Source: Verrucomicrobiales bacterium (lineage in GTDB: Bacteria > Verrucomicrobiota > Verrucomicrobiia > Verrucomicrobiales > DEV007). Taken from it: a stretch of DNA of 12,722 bases. Position 1 is the first letter of the stretch; each line of letters begins with the position of its first letter. The stretch lies in assembly GCA_013911195.1 (NCBI GenBank), contig JACETS010000064.1:1-12722 (forward strand), written 5' to 3'. The notes beneath the pieces were generated by a model. The model saw only the letters and a list, made by a program, of their open reading frames with translations, was not told the origin of the DNA and searched no databases. This document shows positions 8,859 through 12,722 of this stretch, in pieces. Made by a program: the position numbers and the translations under genes.

Positions 8859-11800
8859 TTACTCTTCGTCAGTTTCCTGAGCACGGAAGAATAATTGCTT
8901 TGAGCCAGGCATCGGATTTTCAAATGGTCCATATGTCGTTGTATCACCATCCGAGATAATACTATCATCAAGATCGAAATCCCATTCCTCAAGATTTTCG
9001 GAAACATACAGTGCGTAAATTTGATTTGGTTTAGAATTCCAGATCAAAGTGAATTCATCAGTTTCACTATTATAAAGAATCTCGGTCATCTCGAAAGGGG
9101 TCCCTGGCCCAAGACTCACAATCTGAATACCATGCATTCCAGAGTTAGAGGATCCACGATTAATCTGAACAGAAAAATCAGAACCACTTTGCTCCTTAAA
9201 GACGCAATAGTTGGCAGGAGGATAGGAATCTGTCTCATCTTCCGTTAATACGTAATCAATTTCCGGATCAAAGCCACCTTTCTGAGAATCCGTAGTATAT
9301 GAAAATATTTGACCAGCGGTTGTACTTTCAACGGCTCCGGTTCGACCATTTCCATCACTACCAAAATAGACATAAACATCATAAGAGGAATAAGGAATAC
9401 CCTGAAAATCCACAGTCGCAAATCCACCTCCACCAATATTATCGATATAACCATTCATTAGCTTCGCGTCTGGACTTTCAAAACTGTTGTTAGTATTCCA
9501 AGTACCATTAGAGGTCCAATCGACAGTAACTCCAGAATCTCCACCTGTATCATCGACAATAACACCAGAAACTGGGCTGATGATGTCAGCTTGTGAACCA
9601 TTTGCACCTCCTTGGGCATCGGCACCACCATCACTGTTATTCCAGTTTAGCTGGGCAACTTCAGGGAAACCTGCAATTTCATCAGGACCTAATTCGGCAT
9701 CAGTCCCTCTATCACTATTAAAATTAATTCCTATTTTAGTTCCTCCTCCTCCTCCAGATTCATCATCTGCCGGATTTAAAGGATCTAAGCCCAGCGCAAT
9801 CTCAACAGCATCTGATGTTCCTCCACCATCAGTATCTTCTTTTGTTGGATCAGTTTGATTATTTTGGTTACCTATTTCTTCGGCGTCAGTTAATCTGTCT
9901 CCATCGGTATCAATATTATTGGGATCAGTAACGTAAGGGTTCGGCTCGACCTCAAATCCGTCGTTCAGACTATCACCATCAGTATCGGCTTTATTTGGGT
10001 CTGAACCTGTATCTGTTACATCAACAAACTCACCAGTATTGGTCTCAACATTATCATTTAATCCGTCTTTATCCGTATCTGCATCTTGGGGACTGGTCTT
10101 CGCAGCATATTCCTCAAGATTTGTTAGTCCGTCCTGATCAGGGTCTCCTTCGGGCCCGTTATTGGGATCCACATCACCATTATCTTGCGGGTCGAGGTCA
10201 TTATTTTCTTCCCACTCATCTGGCAAGCCGTCCTCGTCAGTGTCCTCCCGTGGACCGCCCGGTAAAAGAACTCCACTTGCAAGATTTAAGATAGCCTCAT
10301 CAGATAAGGCAATATCCCAGACCGCAACATCATCGATTGAACCAATGAACCAGTTGCCGGAAGCATCATAAACACCTCCTCCACCTATATTAAAATTAAA
10401 TCCAGAGGTAGTTAACGGCACAGGAGAACCGCCGGAACCCGCAAATTCTCCGTCTAAGTAAATAGATTGGCCCTCGGCATCTCCTTTGACCACAATGTGT
10501 CTCCACCCATCACTTGTTGGTCCGAGGCTTACATCCACAGCGCCTGCAGTTGAAGTCCATAATTGCATCTGGTTTGCGTTAATCATTCCAAATTCTACGA
10601 GATCGTTCTGACCGAAAAGGCCTGTTCTATTAGCTTGTGATTCTGTAAAGTTCACCCAACCAGACATGGTAAATTCTGTTTTTTCATTAAGAATTGGAGC
10701 CTCACTGGAAACATAATCATCGATGCCATCAAATTGAATGGCGAAGTCACTAGCTCCTCCTGAATGACCGGTCACGTATTCCGGATCTCCATAGACTGTG
10801 GCATTATATTCGCCTCTCAAGTCAGCTGTTTCATTTCCACCTTGATCATCAAAGCTCCAATACGCGATAGGGGGATCAATCGGTTCAACATCGGGGAAAC
10901 TATTCTCGTCGACCGGATCGGTGCCGGCCTCTACCTCAACGAAATCAGAAAATTTATCTCCATCAGTATCTTCTAATAGTGGATTCGTCCCGGTTTCAAC
11001 TTCGGCCCCGTCAAGCAACCCATCCTTATCCGTGTCAGCATTTTTAGGGTCTGTCCCAGTATTGTTAGCGCTTATGTAAGTACCAGTATTAGTCTCCACG
11101 TTATCATTCAAGTCATCGTCGTCAGTGTCAGCATCTTGTGGGTCCGTTCCATTTTCAAACTCATCGATATTTGTAAGCCCATCCTGATCAGGGTCTCCCT
11201 CGGCCCCATTATTGGGATCTTCATCACCATTATCTTCAGAATCAAGGTCATTGTTAATTTCCCAATTATCGGGTAGTCCATCCTCATCCTCATCAAAGAC
11301 CTGAAGCGAAACGATCTGTATACCATGGAAGCCTGAGTTATTTGATCCTCGAATTATCTGCAATGTTTGAGTATCACCACTTAACCCCTCAAAAATTGCG
11401 TAATTAGCATTGGGGTTACCGTCACCAATATCTTCAGTTCTTATATAACTACCTGGGAACCCTCCTCCTTGCTGAGAAAAAGTGCTGTATGAGTATGTCT
11501 CACCGTCTTGCAAAGCCACTTTTCCAGTCCTGCCATTTCCATCACTACCAAAATAAACATATAGATCGTATTCCGCACCAAAAGCAAAAGTATCAATTCC
11601 ACTAATATCAATGTCAGAGTATCCACCACCTCCAACAGCATCAATGTAGCCATTCATCAAATGGTTGTCTCCATTAGTGACCCCGTTGTTTGTATTCCAT
11701 GTTCCGTTACTACTCCAATCAATGGTAACTCCATTATTCTCCAATGTTCCGTTAGCACCTGCACCTGCACCATCGGTACTGACCCATCCGGATGAAGGAA

Positions 11801-11936
11801 CAACACCGGCTATGGTATTTTCATCCATGGGAGTATCATCACGATCACTATTGAAACTAAAACCAATAGAATCTTGAGCAAAATTTAGAGAATTTAATAA
11901 AAGAAGAATACAAATTGTGGAGGTAATTGCTTTCAT
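8859..11936 (-). CDS. Secreted multidomain protein: domain A - TSP3 - LamG - TSP3 - domain A
   Basis: Predicted exported calcium- and probably glycan-binding protein; no enzyme signature is visible. Residues 1-20 are a signal peptide (MKAITSTICI..., cut near NFA-Q). Residues 23-211 form domain A, which I do not recognise. Residues 215-345 hold thrombospondin type 3 calcium repeats ('DTDKDGLLDGAEVETGTNP'). Residues 356-555 form a LamG/concanavalin-like fold ('AYWSFDD', 'IQFDGIDDYV', 'GWRHIVVKGD', 'FIGSIDDVAVWD'). Residues 565-722 are a second TSP3 array closely resembling the first. After a five-glycine linker (729-733), domain A recurs at 734-942. Residues 947-1020 ('FTLIWNSKPNQIYALYVSENLEEWD') are a C-terminal beta-sandwich of a type I associate with Verrucomicrobiota. 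No PEP-CTERM, T9SS or membrane anchor is seen. The protein is very acidic. A terminator lies just downstream and transketolase diverges upstream. Possible roles are adhesion, matrix or polysaccharide capture, all inferred. Confidence 0.88.
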   Translation of the reverse strand: MKAITSTICILLLLNSLNFAQDSIGFSFNSDRDDTPMDENTIAGVVPSSGWVSTDGAGAGANGTLENNGVTIDWSSNGTWNTNNGVTNGDNHLMNGYIDAVGGGGYSDIDISGIDTFAFGAEYDLYVYFGSDGNGRTGKVALQDGETYSYSTFSQQGGGFPGSYIRTEDIGDGNPNANYAIFEGLSGDTQTLQIIRGSNNSGFHGIQIVSLQVFDEDEDGLPDNWEINNDLDSEDNGDEDPNNGAEGDPDQDGLTNIDEFENGTDPQDADTDDDDLNDNVETNTGTYISANNTGTDPKNADTDKDGLLDGAEVETGTNPLLEDTDGDKFSDFVEVEAGTDPVDENSFPDVEPIDPPIAYWSFDDQGGNETADLRGEYNATVYGDPEYVTGHSGGASDFAIQFDGIDDYVSSEAPILNEKTEFTMSGWVNFTESQANRTGLFGQNDLVEFGMINANQMQLWTSTAGAVDVSLGPTSDGWRHIVVKGDAEGQSIYLDGEFAGSGGSPVPLTTSGFNFNIGGGGVYDASGNWFIGSIDDVAVWDIALSDEAILNLASGVLLPGGPREDTDEDGLPDEWEENNDLDPQDNGDVDPNNGPEGDPDQDGLTNLEEYAAKTSPQDADTDKDGLNDNVETNTGEFVDVTDTGSDPNKADTDGDSLNDGFEVEPNPYVTDPNNIDTDGDRLTDAEEIGNQNNQTDPTKEDTDGGGTSDAVEIALGLDPLNPADDESGGGGGTKIGINFNSDRGTDAELGPDEIAGFPEVAQLNWNNSDGGADAQGGANGSQADIISPVSGVIVDDTGGDSGVTVDWTSNGTWNTNNSFESPDAKLMNGYIDNIGGGGFATVDFQGIPYSSYDVYVYFGSDGNGRTGAVESTTAGQIFSYTTDSQKGGFDPEIDYVLTEDETDSYPPANYCVFKEQSGSDFSVQINRGSSNSGMHGIQIVSLGPGTPFEMTEILYNSETDEFTLIWNSKPNQIYALYVSENLEEWDFDLDDSIISDGDTTTYGPFENPMPGSKQLFFRAQETDEE
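9111..9737 (-). repeat. Domain A, second copy (residues 734-942)
   Basis: This coding segment repeats the one at 11304-11870. Shared protein landmarks are an initial 'FNSDR', 'WTSNGTWNTNN' against 'WSSNGTWNTNN', 'LMNGYID..GGGG', the identical 'YVYFGSDGNGRTG', and the ending 'HGIQIVSL'. At DNA level a 23-base run is identical between 9346-9368 and 11533-11555. This copy is slightly longer, with an insertion after 'GGANGS' near residue 781. Confidence 0.85.
9771..10244 (-). repeat. Second TSP3 calcium-repeat array (residues 565-722)
   Basis: The array begins 'DTDEDGLPDEWEENNDLDPQ' and continues with DxDxDG loops spaced by 'DP..ADTD'. It mirrors the array at 10902-11294. The string tcctgatcagggtctcc is identical at 10132-10148 and 11182-11198. 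It has one or two extra loops compared with the first array and ends in the degenerate 'DTDGGGTSDAVEIALGLDP'. Confidence 0.85.
10902..11294 (-). repeat. First TSP3 calcium-repeat array (residues 215-345)
   Basis: Consecutive acidic loops ('DEDEDGLPDNWE', 'DPDQDGLTNIDEF', 'DTDKDGLLDGAEV', 'DTDGDKFSDFVEV') match thrombospondin type 3 calcium-binding repeats. It sits between domain A and the LamG domain and is the counterpart of the array at 9771-10244. Confidence 0.85.
11304..11870 (-). repeat. Domain A, first copy (residues 23-211)
   Basis: This is the N-terminal copy of the duplicated, unrecognised domain of about 190 residues, directly after the signal peptide. It contains 'FSFNSDRDD', 'GVTIDWSSNGTWNTNN', 'YDLYVYFGSDGNGRTG' and 'GFHGIQIVSL'. 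The alternating hydrophobic pattern suggests a beta-rich fold, perhaps a jelly roll, but that is inference. Confidence 0.85.
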
Positions 11937-11976
11937 AGGGACTATATTTTAGGAGATTTTCTCATATAAGCACCTG

Positions 11977-12004
11977 TTGAACAAGCATTTAGCAATGATA
12001 TTCT
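11977..12004 (+). promoter_or_regulatory. Candidate sigma-70-type promoter for transketolase
   Basis: TTGAAC (11977-11982) and TATTCT (11999-12004) each match four of six consensus positions and are 16 bases apart. Transcription would start near 12011, giving a leader of about 44 bases before the ATG at 12055. The region is the 118-base divergent gap between the LamG/TSP3 gene and tkt. A ten-base palindrome, aacttaagtt, lies at 12030-12039 within the leader. In AT-rich DNA such matches are common by chance. Confidence 0.35.
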
Positions 12005-12054
12005 TGTTTCTTGCGCGTTTAGAAGGGTGAACTTAAGTTAAGAGTCCAAAAAAA

Positions 12055-12722
12055 ATGAACGATATATTAGCAGAAGCCGCAAACAATGCACGAGGGCTGG
12101 CCATTGATGCCATCCATAAATGTTCATCAGGACACCTTGGACTACCCCTTGGATCCGCAGAAATAGGAGCCGTTCTTTTTGGTGATTCCCTAATTCACAA
12201 TCCTTCTGATCCTAAATGGATTAATCGTGACCGTTTTATTCTCTCAGCAGGTCATGGATCAATGTTTATTTATTCTTGGTTACACATTTCTGGGTATGAC
12301 CTCTCATTAGAAGAGGTTAAAAATTTCCGGCAGCTAGGTAGTAAAACTCCAGGACACCCAGAGTATGGAGAAACTCCCGGCGTCGAAGCCACGACAGGAC
12401 CACTCGGTCAAGGAATTGGGAATGCAGTTGGTTATGCTGTTTCGGGTAAGATGGCAGCCGCACGGTTTAATACTGATGATCATGAGATTTTCAACCATCA
12501 CGTCTTTGCCCTTGCAGGAGACGGATGTCTTCAGGAAGGTGTCGCTGCAGAAGCCGCAGCCTTCGCCGGACACTTCAATCTAGATAATCTTATCTTACTT
12601 TATGATTCAAATGACGTGACTCTAGACGCAATGGCTGTGAAGACTCAAACCGAAGATACTGGTGCACGGTTTAAAGCTATGGGATGGGATACAAAAACAA
12701 TAGATGGTCATGACATAAATGC
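12055..12722 (+). CDS. tkt: Transketolase, N-terminal part (C-terminus beyond window edge)
   Basis: Moves two-carbon ketol units between sugar phosphates in the pentose phosphate pathway, using thiamine diphosphate and a divalent metal, in the cytoplasm. The frame from the ATG at 12055 stays open for 222 residues to the edge; full transketolases have about 660-680. Residues line up almost one-to-one with the well-known enzyme: substrate/cofactor histidines at 27 (SGHLG), 67 (SAGHGS) and 101 (PGHPE), 'GPLGQGIGNAVG' (115-126), and the thiamine diphosphate motif from GDG (155-157) to Asn186 in 'LYDSND'. The start is well bounded: an in-frame TAA lies at 12034-12036 and no other start codon falls between. 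There is no Shine-Dalgarno at normal distance; an 'agaaggg' sits about 30 bases upstream. One oddity is GHLG where most family members have GHPG. Confidence 0.96.
   Translation, partial: MNDILAEAANNARGLAIDAIHKCSSGHLGLPLGSAEIGAVLFGDSLIHNPSDPKWINRDRFILSAGHGSMFIYSWLHISGYDLSLEEVKNFRQLGSKTPGHPEYGETPGVEATTGPLGQGIGNAVGYAVSGKMAAARFNTDDHEIFNHHVFALAGDGCLQEGVAAEAAAFAGHFNLDNLILLYDSNDVTLDAMAVKTQTEDTGARFKAMGWDTKTIDGHDIN

Noticed and set aside
9245..9454. Minus-strand frames at 9245-9454, 11108-11326 and 11441-11653
   Set aside because: These are alternative-frame readings inside the 8859-11936 gene. Their similarity to each other reflects the internal duplication, not separate genes.
9995..10371. Plus-strand open frames of 69-99 codons across the TSP3 and LamG region
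   Set aside because: They are opposite-strand shadows of the acidic repeat coding sequence, with unnatural composition and no start context.
9771..11294. Repeated short units resembling a CRISPR array or tandem DNA satellite
   Set aside because: The periodicity follows codons for TSP3 calcium loops and there are no constant repeats with unique spacers.
12334..12573. Minus-strand and out-of-frame plus-strand frames within transketolase
   Set aside because: The transketolase frame covers the region with every expected motif, so these are shadows.

Overview
The window looks like chromosomal DNA of an AT-rich, free-living bacterium, most likely of the Verrucomicrobiota (PVC group). Two of the secreted proteins end in beta-sandwich tails of the form 'Y.(I/V)E.S.DL..W', one of them preceded by a 'DPDKDGFSNFLEYAFG' linker, which I associate with Verrucomicrobiota. 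Large FG-GAP/ASPIC and CotH/lamin-tail proteins also fit that group or the neighbouring Planctomycetes. No gene has a clear Shine-Dalgarno sequence at the usual spacing. This assignment rests on reading motifs, not on a database search.

Layout: (1) bases 1-689, minus strand, hold the start and most of hisG (ATP phosphoribosyltransferase, first step of histidine synthesis), cut by the left edge. (2) Bases 787-4476, minus, encode a 1229-residue lipoprotein with two consecutive modules, each of seven FG-GAP/VCBS calcium-loop repeats followed by an ASPIC/UnbV domain. (3) Bases 4617-8666, minus, encode a roughly 1350-residue secreted CotH-type protein kinase with two lamin-tail domains. (4) A rho-independent terminator (8785-8826) separates it from (5) bases 8859-11936, minus, a 1025-residue secreted protein with a mirror-like order: unknown domain A, TSP3 array, LamG, TSP3 array, domain A, C-terminal beta-sandwich. 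(6) A divergent intergenic region of 118 bases leads to (7) bases 12055 to the right edge, plus strand, the N-terminal part of transketolase.

The three central genes form an island of about 11 kb of exported, acidic, largely calcium-binding proteins between two housekeeping genes. They point the same way but have gaps of 140-190 bases and at least one clear terminator, so they are probably separate transcripts rather than a tight operon. A plausible but unproven link is that the CotH kinase modifies exported surface proteins made nearby. No tRNA, rRNA, CRISPR array, insertion sequence or phage gene was seen.
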